From the NCBI RefSeq assembly GCF_016734815.1, contig NZ_JAERQF010000001.1:1-64000 (forward strand): 64,000 nucleotides of DNA, given 5' to 3'. The stretch comes from Hymenobacter rubidus (GTDB lineage: Bacteria > Bacteroidota > Bacteroidia > Cytophagales > Hymenobacteraceae). This document shows positions 32,886 to 42,568 of this stretch, piece after piece. Within the stretch, counting starts at the first letter, position 1; each line of letters opens with the position of its first letter. The notes below the pieces were generated by a model that did no database searches, was not told the origin of the DNA, and saw only the letters and a program-made list of their open reading frames with translations. Position numbers and translations under genes: made by a program.

Positions 32886-33005
32886 CTAGTGGCTCACCGG
32901 CAACAAAAGAAACCTTAGCCCCCGCTCCAGTGTATTTACCCCGCTGCCCGACCGGATTTTCATCTGGCCGGGCTAGTTCATTTGCCCCCTCTAGCCTGAT
33001 TCCTT

Positions 33006-36000
33006 GTGCAAGTAGCTGACTTTCTTCGCCTCTATCGTCTATCGCCCGAGCTGCAAGTGCTGGCCGCCCGCCTGCGCGGCGCCGCCAAGCCCGACCCCAG
33101 CAGCGTGCGGCTGCACCTGCGCGGCCTTGTGGGCAGCCAGGATGCCGTGGTGGCCGCCGCCGTGGCCCACGGCCAACACCCGCATGTGTTCATCATGCAC
33201 GACAAGGACGAGGCGGCCTATTTCCTGGCCGACCTGCAGCATTTGCTGCCCGAGGGCCCCGAGCCGCTGCTGTTTCCCAGCTCCTACAAGCGGCCGTACC
33301 AGTTCGATGAAACAGAAAACGCCAACGTGCTGATGCGCGCCGAGGCCCTGAACCGCATCAACACCACGCGGGCGGCCAGCACCGGCAACAGCGTGTTTAT
33401 TGTGACGTACCCGGAGGCGCTAACGGAGAAGGTCATTAACCGGCAGAGCTTGGTAAAAAACACCTTCAACGCGAAGGTGGGCGACAAGCTGGACGTGAAT
33501 TTCCTGGGGGAAATGCTGGGCGAATACGATTTTGAGAAAACCGATTTTGTGTACGAAGCGGGCCAATACGCGGTGCGCGGCGGCATTGTCGACGTATTCA
33601 GCTATGCGAATGAATTGCCGTTTCGCCTCGAATTATTCGGCGATGAAATTGAAAGTATTCGCACGTTTAATCCGGAGACGCAATTGTCGGTGGAGGCGCG
33701 CACGAGCATCAGCATTATCCCGAACGTGCAGACCAAGATGCTGACCGAAACGCGGGAGGCTTTCTTCGATTTTTTGCCCCGCACGGCCTGTATTTGGGTG
33801 AAAGACGTGCGCCAGACGCTGGACGTGGTGAGCGAGTTATTTGAGAAAGCCGAGGCGAATTTTCAGCAGATGCTGAGCGAAGCCGGCGGCATGCAAATAG
33901 TGAGCAAGCCCGCCGATTTATTTGAATCGGGCAAGAATTTCAAGAAACTGCTCGATGAATTTGCCGTGGTAGAATTCGGCAAGCGGTTTCATTTCAAAAA
34001 CGCCGACACGTTCCAGTTTACCGCCAAGCCGCAGCCGAGTTTTAACAAGGAATTCGAGCGGATGGTGAAAAATATCAAGGAAAATCAGCAGCGCAATTTC
34101 ACCACCATTATTACCGCCGATACCGTGCGCCAGGCCGACCGCCTGCGGACCATATTCGACGAATTAGACAACAACGTGCAATTCCAGCACTTGCTGATGG
34201 CGCTACGCGAAGGCTATGTGGATGAACAACTTGAGCTAGCGGTTTACACCGACCACCAATTATTTGAACGCTATTACCGGGCCCAGGAAACGCGCAAATT
34301 TTCAAAGAAAAAAGCGCTGACTTTGCGCGAATTGAAAACGCTGCAGCCCGGCGATTACGTGACGCACCAGGATTACGGCATTGCCCGTTTTGCGGGGCTG
34401 ACGCAGGTGGAAATCAACGGGCAAATTCAGGAAGCCATTCGGCTCGTTTATCGCGACGATGATTTGCTGACGGTAAGCATTCACTCGCTGCACAAGATTG
34501 CCAAGTACAGCGGCGCCGAGGGCTCGCCGCCCACGATGAGCAAGTTGGGCTCGCCGGAATGGGAGAACAAGAAGAAGTCGGTGAAGAAGAAGGTAAAGGA
34601 CATTGCGGCCGACCTGATTCGCTTGTATGCCAAGCGCAAGACTGCGCCCGGCTTCGCCTTCTCGCCCGACGGCTTCATGCAGGCCGAGCTGGAATCAAGC
34701 TTCATTTACGAGGACACGCCTGACCAGGCCAAGGCCACCGAGGACGTGAAAAACGATATGCAACAGCCCCACCCCATGGACCGGCTGGTGTGCGGCGACG
34801 TGGGTTTTGGCAAAACGGAAGTGGCCATTCGGGCCGCCTTCAAGGCGGTGGCCGATGGCAAGCAGGCCGCGGTGCTGGTGCCCACCACCATCCTGGCGAT
34901 GCAGCACTACAAAACCTTCCGCGACCGGCTGGCCACGCTGCCCGTGACGGTGGAATACATCAACCGCTTTAAGTCGACCAAGCAGATTAAGGAGACGCTG
35001 CAGCGCGTGGCGGAAGGCAAAACCGATATCCTGATTGGCACGCATCGCCTTACCAATAAGGACATTAAATTTAAGGACCTGGGCATCCTGATTATTGACG
35101 AGGAGCAGAAATTCGGCGTCAAGACCAAGGACAAGCTTAAGGAGTTGAAGGTGAACGTGGACACGCTCACGCTCTCGGCCACGCCGATTCCGCGCACGCT
35201 GCACTTCTCGCTAATGGGCGCCCGCGATTTGAGCGTGATTGCCACGCCGCCGCCCAACCGCCAGCCCGTGACCACCGAGCTGCACGTGTATGACGAGTTG
35301 CTGATTCGCGACGCCGTATCGCGCGAGCTGAAGCGCGGCGGGCAGGTGTTTTTCGTGCACAACCGCGTGAAGGACATTGAAGAAATGGCGGCCACCATTT
35401 TGCGGCTGGTACCGGATGCCAAAATCACCTTCGCCCACGGGCAGATGGACGGCGAGATGCTGGAAAAGCGCATGATGAAATTCGTGGAGGGCGAATACGA
35501 TGTGTTGGTGAGCACCAACATCATCGAAAGCGGCCTCGACATTCCCAATGCCAACACCATCATCATCAATCGCGCCCACCTGGCCGGCCTCTCCGACCTG
35601 CACCAGATGCGCGGCCGCGTGGGCCGCTCCAACCGCAAGGCCTACTGCTACTTGCTCACGCCGCCGGTAGCCCAACTGCCAGCCGATGCGCGCAAGCGCC
35701 TGAGCACGCTGGAAGAGTTTTCGGACCTTGGGGCGGGCTTCAACGTGGCCATGCGCGACCTGGATATTCGCGGCGCGGGCAACTTGCTCGGTGGCGAACA
35801 GTCGGGATTTATCAATGATTTGGGCTACGAAACCTACCACCAGATTCTGGACGAGGCGGTGCAGGAATTGAAGGAAACCGAATTCCGCGACCTGTTTCTG
35901 GGCGATGCCAACTCGCAGCAACGCCTGCAAGCGGCAGCCGGCGCCGGCCGCGTGCAGGAGTGCAACGTGGAGACGGACCAGCAGGTGCTCATTCCCGAAA

Positions 36001-36425
36001 AGTACGTGAGCAACGTGTCGGAGCGCCTGCAGCTCTACGCCAAGCTCGACCGGGCCCAGAAGCCGGAAGAACTGCGCAAGCTGCTGGCCAGCATGGTCGA
36101 CCGATTTGGGCCCATGCCGCCGGAGGTGGAGCAGCTGGCCGACATCGTGCGGCTGCGCTGGCAGGCCTGCAAGGTGGGCTTCCACAAAATCACGCTCAAG
36201 CGCGACACGCTGAAAGGCTACCTGCCCGCCGACGACGACCACAAGGCTTACTTCCAGGGCGAGCAGTTCGGCACCATCCTCAACTACGTGCAGACGCACC
36301 CGCGCACGGCCAAGCTGAAGGAGCACAAGGCGCAGCTGATTGTGACGTTTGAGGAAGTACGGTCTATTCAGCAAGCCAAGCGCGTGCTGAGCGAGCTGGG
36401 CAGCGAAGAAGCCGTGACGGCGTAG
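33006..36425 (+). CDS. mfd: Transcription-repair coupling factor Mfd
   Basis: A 1139-residue DNA translocase that removes RNA polymerase stalled at lesions and recruits nucleotide excision repair. It starts at GTG 33006. The order of domains is normal: UvrB-like damage module (about 1-480), RNA polymerase-interacting domain (about 460-540, with PGDYVTHQDYGIARFAGL), and the RecG-like ATPase with Walker A GDVGFGKTEVAIRAA, DEEQ box in LIIDEEQKFGV and TLSATPIPRTLH. Motif VI follows in HQMRGRVGRSNRKAYCYLL, then the TRCF C-terminal domain (about 985-1090). A palindrome pair lies upstream. The C-terminal part ends close to another repeat. Confidence 0.97.
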   Translation: MQVADFLRLYRLSPELQVLAARLRGAAKPDPSSVRLHLRGLVGSQDAVVAAAVAHGQHPHVFIMHDKDEAAYFLADLQHLLPEGPEPLLFPSSYKRPYQFDETENANVLMRAEALNRINTTRAASTGNSVFIVTYPEALTEKVINRQSLVKNTFNAKVGDKLDVNFLGEMLGEYDFEKTDFVYEAGQYAVRGGIVDVFSYANELPFRLELFGDEIESIRTFNPETQLSVEARTSISIIPNVQTKMLTETREAFFDFLPRTACIWVKDVRQTLDVVSELFEKAEANFQQMLSEAGGMQIVSKPADLFESGKNFKKLLDEFAVVEFGKRFHFKNADTFQFTAKPQPSFNKEFERMVKNIKENQQRNFTTIITADTVRQADRLRTIFDELDNNVQFQHLLMALREGYVDEQLELAVYTDHQLFERYYRAQETRKFSKKKALTLRELKTLQPGDYVTHQDYGIARFAGLTQVEINGQIQEAIRLVYRDDDLLTVSIHSLHKIAKYSGAEGSPPTMSKLGSPEWENKKKSVKKKVKDIAADLIRLYAKRKTAPGFAFSPDGFMQAELESSFIYEDTPDQAKATEDVKNDMQQPHPMDRLVCGDVGFGKTEVAIRAAFKAVADGKQAAVLVPTTILAMQHYKTFRDRLATLPVTVEYINRFKSTKQIKETLQRVAEGKTDILIGTHRLTNKDIKFKDLGILIIDEEQKFGVKTKDKLKELKVNVDTLTLSATPIPRTLHFSLMGARDLSVIATPPPNRQPVTTELHVYDELLIRDAVSRELKRGGQVFFVHNRVKDIEEMAATILRLVPDAKITFAHGQMDGEMLEKRMMKFVEGEYDVLVSTNIIESGLDIPNANTIIINRAHLAGLSDLHQMRGRVGRSNRKAYCYLLTPPVAQLPADARKRLSTLEEFSDLGAGFNVAMRDLDIRGAGNLLGGEQSGFINDLGYETYHQILDEAVQELKETEFRDLFLGDANSQQRLQAAAGAGRVQECNVETDQQVLIPEKYVSNVSERLQLYAKLDRAQKPEELRKLLASMVDRFGPMPPEVEQLADIVRLRWQACKVGFHKITLKRDTLKGYLPADDDHKAYFQGEQFGTILNYVQTHPRTAKLKEHKAQLIVTFEEVRSIQQAKRVLSELGSEEAVTA

Positions 36426-36474
36426 CAGCGCATATTTGCGGCTCGTCGTTGGAGAATGGCTAACCGTCGTGTTT

Positions 36475-36569
36475 GAACGTCATGCAGAGCGCAGCGAAGC
36501 ATCTTTACCGCAGTCGTAAATAATTGCATTGAGCGGTAAAGATGCTTCGCTGCGCTCTGCATAACGTTC
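36475..36569. repeat. Long palindromic repeat, CGAAGCATC family (copy 1)
   Basis: A 95-bp imperfect palindrome opening GAACGTCATGCAGAGCGCAG and closing with its complement, with a variable AT-rich centre. It lies between mfd and the DUF6624 gene and supplies false in-frame start codons upstream of the latter. Confidence 0.85.
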
Positions 36570-36592
36570 GATACTACCTGACTGCCTTTGCT

Positions 36593-37279
36593 ATGAAACT
36601 TCTGCTTCTTCTGCTCCTCGCGTTATTGCCGCAGCTGGCCGCTGCTCAAACCACGCTCAACCCGCGCCTCAAGCACGAGCTGGACAGCCTTTACGCCGTG
36701 GACCAGCGCTGGCGCAGCATGCTGTTTGACCGCCGCATCAGCCGCCGGGCCGACTCGCTGGCCACGGCACTGGGCGTGCCCAAAGACAAGCTCCAGTCCT
36801 ACGTCATTGGCCAAATGATGAAAACCGATTCGGCCAATTTGGTGCGTGTGCGGGCCATTGTGAAGCAGTACGGCTACCCTGGCAAAACCTTGGTGGGCGA
36901 GCCCACGAACGAGGCCGTGTGGAACGTTATCCAACACTCCGACGCCATTAAGCAGTACCTGCCCATCATCAAAAAAGCCGCCAGCCGCGGCGAATTGCCC
37001 TTTCGGCTTTATGCCCAGATGCTGGACCGCCAGCTCATGCGCGACGGCAAGCCGCAGCTCTACGGCACACAGGGCATGAGCTACAGCAGCACCAACCGCG
37101 CCACCGGCCGCCGCGAAGGCCAGCCGCCGTTCATTTGGCCCATCAAAGACCCGGCGGGCGTGAACGAGCGCCGGCGCCAGGCCGGTTTCACCACCACCGT
37201 GGAACAGAATGCCGCCGCTCTGGGCATTCCATACCGCGTGGTGACGCTGCCCGAAGTTGCTAAAATGCCCAAAGACTAA
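36593..37279 (+). CDS. Exported DUF6624-type protein
   Basis: A 228-residue secreted protein from the ATG at 36593; the longer frame starts inside a repeat and is rejected. The signal peptide is MKLLLLLLLALLPQLAAAQ. The mature part is helical with conserved-looking stretches VKQYGYPGKTLVGEPTNEAVWNVIQHS, LFxAKxAxxRGELP-like (IIKKAASRGELPFRLYAQMLDR), YGTQG and DPAGVNERRRQAGF. This matches my memory of Bacteroidota DUF6624 proteins (HEAT-like histidine-containing small domain). The function is unknown. The GNAT gene starts 5 bp after its stop, so they are probably co-transcribed. Confidence 0.85.
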   Translation: MKLLLLLLLALLPQLAAAQTTLNPRLKHELDSLYAVDQRWRSMLFDRRISRRADSLATALGVPKDKLQSYVIGQMMKTDSANLVRVRAIVKQYGYPGKTLVGEPTNEAVWNVIQHSDAIKQYLPIIKKAASRGELPFRLYAQMLDRQLMRDGKPQLYGTQGMSYSSTNRATGRREGQPPFIWPIKDPAGVNERRRQAGFTTTVEQNAAALGIPYRVVTLPEVAKMPKD

Positions 37280-37284
37280 CCCCC

Positions 37285-37734
37285 ATGACCATCCGCTGGC
37301 ACTGCATCGCCTTTGAATCGTTTCCGCCCCTCATCCTCTACGACGTGTTGCGCCTCCGTTCCGAGGTGTTTGTGGTAGAGCAAAACTGCGTTTTCCAGGA
37401 CATCGACCGCCAGGACCTCGACGCCTACCACCTGCTGGGCTACAACGAGGCCGGCGAGCTGGCCGCCTATGCCCGGCTGTTTGATGCGGGCAAGAGCTAC
37501 GAGGAAGCCAGCATTGGCCGCGTCATTGTGGCGCGCCCTTACCGCAGCTTCGGCCTGGGCCGGGAGCTGATGCGCCAGGCGTTGCTGCATTCCGATGCTT
37601 TGTTTGGCCCACAACCCAACAAAATCGGCGCTCAGCAGCATTTAGAAGCATTTTACAACAGCTTCGGCTACGAGCAATGCGGCCCCATGTACTTGGAAGA
37701 TGGCATCCCGCACATCCCCATGCGGAGGGCCTGA
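37285..37734 (+). CDS. ElaA-like GNAT acyltransferase
   Basis: A 149-residue cytosolic GNAT protein of the ElaA type. The N-terminus ILYDVLRLRSEVFVVEQNCVF with the DIDRQDLDAYHLL stretch is characteristic, followed by the acetyl-CoA loop IGRVIVARPYRSFGLGRELM (R-x-x-G-x-G as RSFGLGR) and AFYNSFGYEQCG. It ends with DGIPHIPMRRA, the usual ElaA tail. The substrate is unknown. It starts 5 bp after the DUF6624 stop and is followed by a palindromic repeat before the convergent dsbA-like gene. Confidence 0.92.
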   Translation: MTIRWHCIAFESFPPLILYDVLRLRSEVFVVEQNCVFQDIDRQDLDAYHLLGYNEAGELAAYARLFDAGKSYEEASIGRVIVARPYRSFGLGRELMRQALLHSDALFGPQPNKIGAQQHLEAFYNSFGYEQCGPMYLEDGIPHIPMRRA

Positions 37735-37758
37735 ACAGCTTTGCAAAGCGCACAAAAA

Positions 37759-37855
37759 GAACGTCCTGCTGAGCGCAGTCGAAGCATCTCTACCGCAATA
37801 AGTAATTATTTACTCTTGCGGTAGAGACGCTTCGACTGCGCTCAGCAGGACGTTC
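37759..37855. repeat. Long palindromic repeat, CGAAGCATC family (copy 2)
   Basis: The most symmetrical copy: 97 bp with GAACGTCCTGCTGAGCGCAG at the left and its complement at the right, around TACCGCAATAAGTAATTATT. It lies between two convergent genes, where it could form a hairpin in both transcripts. Confidence 0.88.
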
Positions 37856-37878
37856 AAATGGTTGGCAGAAACGCTAGC

Positions 37879-38580
37879 TTAATCGCAGCCTTCCGGACCG
37901 CAGGCGGGGCCATCGGCTAGTGAAACCAGCGCGGGCGTGGCGGGCTTAAATTCCTCGTACACCTTCTCCAGCACTTCGGCAAACAGCTCGCTGGGCTGGG
38001 CGCCGGACACGGCGTACTTGTCTTCGAATACGAAGAAGGGCACGCCGCGCACGTTGATTTGCTGGGCGTGGTACTCATCGAGGCGCACGGCTTCGGCATA
38101 GGTGCCGGCCGTGAGGGCTTCGCGGGTTTCTGTGGCGTCGAGGCCTACTTCGGTGCCCAGCTTCACCAAGGTGTCGAGGTCGCCGATGTTCTGGCCTTCG
38201 GTATAATAAGCGGCAAACAGGCGCTCCTTGGTGGCATCCTGCTTGCCGTGGTGGGCACCGAGGTGGATGAGCTGGTGGGCCAGGAAGGTGTTGGCCGGAA
38301 TGGCTTTATCGAACTGATAATTGAGGCCCACTTCTTGGGCAGCGTTGGCCATGTAGTCGTTCATGCGGCGGCCTTCAGCAGCCGAAACGCCTTTTTTCTT
38401 GGCCAACGACTCGTGAATATTCTCGCCGGGAATGGGCTGGAAGTCGGGCGTTAGCTCAAAGCTGTGCCACACCACTTCCACTTCGTCGCGGTGCGCAAAG
38501 TCTTTCAGGGCATTCTCGAATTTGCGCTTGCCGATGTAGCAAAATGGACAAACAACGTCGGACCAGATTTCAACTTTCAT
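37879..38580 (-). CDS. DsbA-family oxidoreductase, FrnE-like
   Basis: A 233-residue thioredoxin-fold protein of the FrnE/HCCA-isomerase-like branch of DsbA. It starts MKVEIWSDVVCPFCYIGKR with the redox motif CPFC at about 11-14. The helical insert follows (VGLNYQFDKAIPANTFLAHQ), then the cis-Pro loop GVRGVPFFVF-like (INVRGVPFFVFEDKYAVSG) and AQPSELF. The tail CGPEGCD with two Cys is common in this group. No signal peptide is present, so it is cytosolic, with a likely role in redox or oxidative stress. It is divergent from an aldo/keto reductase across a repeat. Confidence 0.94.
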   Translation of the reverse strand: MKVEIWSDVVCPFCYIGKRKFENALKDFAHRDEVEVVWHSFELTPDFQPIPGENIHESLAKKKGVSAAEGRRMNDYMANAAQEVGLNYQFDKAIPANTFLAHQLIHLGAHHGKQDATKERLFAAYYTEGQNIGDLDTLVKLGTEVGLDATETREALTAGTYAEAVRLDEYHAQQINVRGVPFFVFEDKYAVSGAQPSELFAEVLEKVYEEFKPATPALVSLADGPACGPEGCD

Positions 38581-38657
38581 ATCGTTGGGAATTTTGAGAG
38601 CAATGGAAGGAGCTACAAGAGCCTGATGGGGCGAAAAGTTTCGGAGGCAAATAAATA

Positions 38658-38763
38658 GAACGTCATGCTGAGCGCAGCCGAAGCATCTCTACTGCAGTAG
38701 TAAATTCATTCGGCTGATTTGCGTTGCGCGGGAGAGATGCTTCGGCTGCGCTCAGCATGACGG
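38658..38763. repeat. Long palindromic repeat, CGAAGCATC family (copy 3)
   Basis: A 106-bp imperfect palindrome opening GAACGTCATGCTGAGCGCAG. A second partial end (CTCAGCATGACGG) repeats just after it at about 38771-38784, as if an end was duplicated. It lies between the divergent dsbA-like and aldo/keto reductase genes. Confidence 0.85.
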
Positions 38764-38915
38764 GCTATTGCCTCAGCATGACGGTCTACCGCTCAGCCGG
38801 ACAGCCAACGTTTTTCCTCAAACGCTTGGCCTGCCACAACCTTAATTCTCAAACCTCGGTTAACAAGCCCGGCTCCAACGTGGGCCTATCCCATCAACTG
38901 ACTACTACTCCTCAA

Positions 38916-39908
38916 ATGGAATTTCAAGAATTAGACAACTCCGGCGTCAGCGTTTCGCGCATCACCTTCGGCAGCTGGGCGGCCGGCGGCTGGATGTGGG
39001 GCGGCACCGAACAGAACGACGCCGTGGGCGCCATCCGCGCCAGCTACGATTTGGGCGTGACCAGTATCGACACCGCACCGGTGTACGGCATGGGCTTCAG
39101 TGAGGAAATCGTAGGCGAAGCCATCAAAGGCTTGCCGCGCGACAAGGTGCAGATTCTGACCAAATTCGGCATGCGTTGGGACCTGGCCAAGGGCGATTTC
39201 GCCATGAAAACCAAGGACAACGACGGCCACGACCTCGACGTGTACAAGTACGCCGGCCGCGACAGCATCATCAAGGAGTGCGAAAACAGCCTGCGCCGCC
39301 TCGGCACCGACTACATCGACCTCTACCAGCAGCACTGGCCCGATGTGACCACGCCCATCGACGAGACGATGGAAGCCGTGGCCCGCCTCATTGAGCAGGG
39401 CAAAGTGCGCGCCGCCGGCGTGAGCAACTACTCGGTGGCCCAGATGCAGGAAGCCGAAAAGACCGTGAAGCTGGCCTCGAACCAAGTGCCTTACAGCATG
39501 GTGCGCCGCGACATTGAAAAGGACGTAGTGCCGTATTGCATCGAAAACCACAAGGCTATTCTGGTGTACAGCCCGCTGCAACTGGGCTTGCTCACCGGCA
39601 AGGTGAAGCCCGGGCAGGAGTTTGCCGAAGGCGACCTGCGCCGCGGCCACCGCCTCTTCACCCCCGAAAACGTGAAGCGCGTGAACGATGTGCTGAACAA
39701 AATTCGTCCGCTGGCCGAAACCAAAAACGCTTCCCTCGGCCAGCTCGTGCTGCGCTGGACCCTGGCGCAGCCCGGCATCTCGGTGGCACTGGTGGGGGCC
39801 CGCAACCCCGAGCAGGCCGTGCAAAATGCCCGCGCCATGGATTTTCAGCTCACGTTTGAGGAAATAGATTTCATCAACAAGCAATTGCGGGAGCTAGCCC
39901 CGGTGTAG
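38916..39908 (+). CDS. Aldo/keto reductase
   Basis: A 330-residue NADPH-dependent aldo/keto reductase in a (beta/alpha)8 fold. I choose the ATG at 38916 (MEFQELDNSGVSVSRITFG), because the longer open frame runs back into a palindromic repeat. Catalytic residues are visible: Asp in SIDTAPVYGMG with its Tyr, Lys in VQILTKFGM, and His in LYQQHWPD. The cofactor-binding end reads VGARNPEQAVQNARAM. It resembles YajO/IolS-like family members; the natural substrate is unknown. It is followed by a repeat and proB. Confidence 0.93.
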   Translation: MEFQELDNSGVSVSRITFGSWAAGGWMWGGTEQNDAVGAIRASYDLGVTSIDTAPVYGMGFSEEIVGEAIKGLPRDKVQILTKFGMRWDLAKGDFAMKTKDNDGHDLDVYKYAGRDSIIKECENSLRRLGTDYIDLYQQHWPDVTTPIDETMEAVARLIEQGKVRAAGVSNYSVAQMQEAEKTVKLASNQVPYSMVRRDIEKDVVPYCIENHKAILVYSPLQLGLLTGKVKPGQEFAEGDLRRGHRLFTPENVKRVNDVLNKIRPLAETKNASLGQLVLRWTLAQPGISVALVGARNPEQAVQNARAMDFQLTFEEIDFINKQLRELAPV

Positions 39909-39915
39909 AGACCAT

Positions 39916-40018
39916 CTGTCATCCTGAGCTTGCGAAGGACCTTATCACGGCTGGGCTGATTGAATTACTGCAAGCTGTTCTTCGGTAATAATGTCCTTCG
40001 CTGCCCTCAGGATGACAG
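39916..40018. repeat. Palindromic repeat related to the CGAAGCATC family
   Basis: The 103-bp element opens CTGTCATCCTGAGCTTGCGA and closes with CCTCAGGATGACAG. The ends share the TCATnCTGAGC core with the other copies, but the inner arm (GAAGGAC/GTCCTTC) differs, so it may be a subfamily. It lies between the aldo/keto reductase and proB. Confidence 0.75.
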
Positions 40019-40083
40019 CCGGTTACTGAAGTTCCAACGGGCGCGGCTAGCTTTGGCCGCGCCTTTTTTGCGCCCGCCCCGCC

Positions 40084-41175
40084 ATGCCCCTCCCCTATCG
40101 CCGGATTGTTGTCAAAATCGGCTCCAACGTACTCACCCAGGACAATGGCCTGCCCGATTTGGCCCGCATGGAACACCTCGTGGCCCAGATTGTGAAATTG
40201 AAAGCCCAGGGGCTGGAAGTCATTGTGGTGTCCTCGGGCGCCGTGGCGGCCGGGCGCAGCCTCATCACCCTGCCCTCCCCCGCCGATGCCGTGCGCAGCC
40301 GCCAGCTGCTGGCTGCCGTGGGCCAGGTGAAGCTGCTGAGCACCTACGCCGAGCTGCTGGGCCGCCACGGCCTGCTCTGCGCCCAGGTACTGGTAACAAA
40401 AGAGGATTTCCGCGACCGCCAGCACTACCTGAACATGAAAAACTGCTTTCAGGAATTGCTTCAGCAGCAAGTCATTCCCATTGTGAATGAGAACGATGTC
40501 ATTTCCGTAACGGAACTGATGTTCACCGATAACGACGAACTGGCCAGCCTCATTGCCGCGCAGCTCGACGCCGATGCCCTCATCATCCTGACCAACGTCG
40601 ACGGCATTTTCACCGGCGACCCGCGCCTGCCGGAATCGGAGCTGATTCGCGAAATTGCACCCACCGACACCGGGTTTGATAATTTCATCACCGCGCAACG
40701 CTCGCAGTTTGGGCGCGGCGGCATGCTCACCAAGTGCCACATGGCGCACAAAGTGGCTAAGCTGGGCATCAGCGTGCACATTGCCAACGGCAAGACCACC
40801 GACATCCTGCCCCAAGTGCTGGCCGACGCGGCGCTGAATACCTGGTTTCGGCCCAGCAAAACCGCCTCGAGTAAAAAGAAGTGGCTGGCCCACGCCCAAG
40901 GCGCCGTGAAAGCCACCGTGCGGGTGAACGCGGGCGCCCGGGCCGCACTGAGTGCGCCGGGCCGGGCCGTGAGTTTGCTGCCAGTGGGTGTGCTGGCCAT
41001 CGACGGCTCGTTTCAGAAAGGCGACATTGTGCAGATAGCCGACGAGGCGGGCCAGCCCCTGGGCCTCGGCATTGCCGAATACGGCGCCGAGAAGGCCTTG
41101 GAACGGCTGGGCCAGCAACACCAGCGCCCGTTGGTGCACTACGACTATCTATTCCTCAACCCCGAACTCGCTTAG
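40084..41175 (+). CDS. proB: Glutamate 5-kinase
   Basis: The first enzyme of proline synthesis, 363 residues: it phosphorylates glutamate to gamma-glutamyl phosphate. The amino acid kinase domain (about 1-255) shows [11 protein letters not shown] at the start, [50 protein letters not shown] and [14 protein letters not shown]-terminal PUA domain (about 275-355) includes [20 protein letters not shown]. Feedback inhibition by proline is known for the family. It is separated from proA by 2 bp, a tight operon. Confidence 0.97.
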   Translation: MPLPYRRIVVKIGSNVLTQDNGLPDLARMEHLVAQIVKLKAQGLEVIVVSSGAVAAGRSLITLPSPADAVRSRQLLAAVGQVKLLSTYAELLGRHGLLCAQVLVTKEDFRDRQHYLNMKNCFQELLQQQVIPIVNENDVISVTELMFTDNDELASLIAAQLDADALIILTNVDGIFTGDPRLPESELIREIAPTDTGFDNFITAQRSQFGRGGMLTKCHMAHKVAKLGISVHIANGKTTDILPQVLADAALNTWFRPSKTASSKKKWLAHAQGAVKATVRVNAGARAALSAPGRAVSLLPVGVLAIDGSFQKGDIVQIADEAGQPLGLGIAEYGAEKALERLGQQHQRPLVHYDYLFLNPELA

Positions 41176-41177
41176 CC

Positions 41178-42425
41178 ATGAACCTGCGCCTGCTTTTCGA
41201 AGCCGCTCGGCAAGCCAGTCGCGACCTGGCCGCCTTTCCGCCCCCCGCTACCGATGCCCTGTTGCGCGACCTGGCCGATGCCACCGTGGCCGCAACGCCG
41301 TTTCTACTAGCCGAAAATGCCCGCGACCTGGCCCGCATGCCCGAAACCGACCCGCGCCACGACCGCCTGCGCCTCACGCCCGAACGCCTGGCCGGCATCG
41401 CGGCCGACCTGCGCACCGTGGCCGGCCTGCCCTCACCGGTGGGCGAAACCCTGACCCGGAAAACGATGCCGAACGGCCTGCACCTGACGAAAGTGCGCGT
41501 GCCGCTGGGCGTCATCGGCATCATCTACGAGGCGCGGCCCAACGTGACCTTCGACAGCCTCGCGCTGTGCCTGAAAACCGGCAATGCCTGCCTATTGAAA
41601 GGTGGCTCCGATGCCGCTTTTTCCAATGCGGCACTGCTGACGGTGGCCGGACCGGTGCTTGCCCGTCACGGCCTGCCCCCCGCCGTGGCCACGCTGCTGC
41701 CACCCGAGCGCGCCGCCACCGAAGCCCTGCTGACAGCCGTGGGCTACGTGGATGTGGTGATTCCGCGCGGTAGCCAGTCGCTCATCAACTACGTGCGCGA
41801 AAATGCCCGCGTGCCCGTTATCGAAACCGGAGCGGGCGTGGTGCATACATTTTTTGATGAAACCGGTGATTTAAACACCGGCGCGGCCATTATTGCCAAT
41901 GCCAAGACTCGCCGCGTAAGCGTGTGCAACGCCCTCGACTGCCTGCTCATTCACGAAAGCCGGTCGGCCGACTTGCCCGCACTATTGGCCCCGCTGGCGG
42001 CGGCCGGCGTGCAGCTTTTCGCCGATGAGCTGGCGCTAGCGGCACTGGCCGGCCACTATCCGGCGGCCTTGCTGGCCCCTGCCACCGAGGCACATTTTGG
42101 CACCGAATTTCTTTCGCTGGCCATGGCCGTGAAAACGGTTGGCTCCTTGCCAGAGGCGCTGGACCACATTGCCCAATACGGCTCCAAACACAGCGAAGCC
42201 ATCATTTCAGAAGACGCTCAGCACCTCGAAACTTTCCTCAATGCCGTGGACGCTGCCGCGGTGTATGCCAACGCCTCCACGGCTTTCACCGATGGCGGGC
42301 AGTTTGGGCTGGGAGCCGAAATTGGCATCAGCACCCAGAAGCTGCACGCCCGCGGGCCAATGGGCCTGGAAGAACTGACCAGCTACAAGTGGCTGGTGCG
42401 CGGCGCAGGGCAGGTGCGTAATTGA
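41178..42425 (+). CDS. proA: Gamma-glutamyl phosphate reductase
   Basis: The second enzyme of proline synthesis, 415 residues, an NADPH-dependent member of the aldehyde dehydrogenase superfamily. It starts at ATG 41178, directly after proB. Family marks are [60 protein letters not shown], the catalytic Cys in [10 protein letters not shown], and HSEAIISED ... [20 protein letters not shown] near the end. The product is glutamate semialdehyde, which cyclises spontaneously. proC is not in the window. Confidence 0.97.
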   Translation: MNLRLLFEAARQASRDLAAFPPPATDALLRDLADATVAATPFLLAENARDLARMPETDPRHDRLRLTPERLAGIAADLRTVAGLPSPVGETLTRKTMPNGLHLTKVRVPLGVIGIIYEARPNVTFDSLALCLKTGNACLLKGGSDAAFSNAALLTVAGPVLARHGLPPAVATLLPPERAATEALLTAVGYVDVVIPRGSQSLINYVRENARVPVIETGAGVVHTFFDETGDLNTGAAIIANAKTRRVSVCNALDCLLIHESRSADLPALLAPLAAAGVQLFADELALAALAGHYPAALLAPATEAHFGTEFLSLAMAVKTVGSLPEALDHIAQYGSKHSEAIISEDAQHLETFLNAVDAAAVYANASTAFTDGGQFGLGAEIGISTQKLHARGPMGLEELTSYKWLVRGAGQVRN

Positions 42426-42442
42426 CAGGAGAACTTTATAAT

Positions 42443-42556
42443 GAACGTCCTTCTGAGGGCCGCCGAAGCATCTTGCTTAGAATAGAAATTCGTTTGTTTA
42501 ACGATTGATTTAGTAATGGCCCGCGAGATGCTTTGGCGGCCCTCAGCAGGACGTTC
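42443..42556. repeat. Long palindromic repeat, CGAAGCATC family (copy 4, longer)
   Basis: The 114-bp element has GAACGTCCTTCTGAGGGCCG at the left and its near complement at the right. Paired substitutions in both arms (GGGCCGCC with GGCGGCCC) keep the stem intact, a sign of compensatory change. It lies just after proA. Confidence 0.85.
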
Positions 42557-42568
42557 TTTTGAGTTCCA

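Noticed and set aside
36542..36592. Earlier start for the DUF6624 gene
   Set aside because: It lies inside the palindromic repeat and would put charged residues before the signal peptide.
38724..38915. N-terminal extension of the aldo/keto reductase frame
   Set aside because: The extra 64 residues come from a palindromic repeat and leader DNA; the conserved family N-terminus starts at the ATG at 38916.
40881..41177. N-terminal extension of the ProA frame into proB
   Set aside because: It overlaps the PUA domain of proB in another frame and has no family match; the ATG at 41178 fits ProA exactly.
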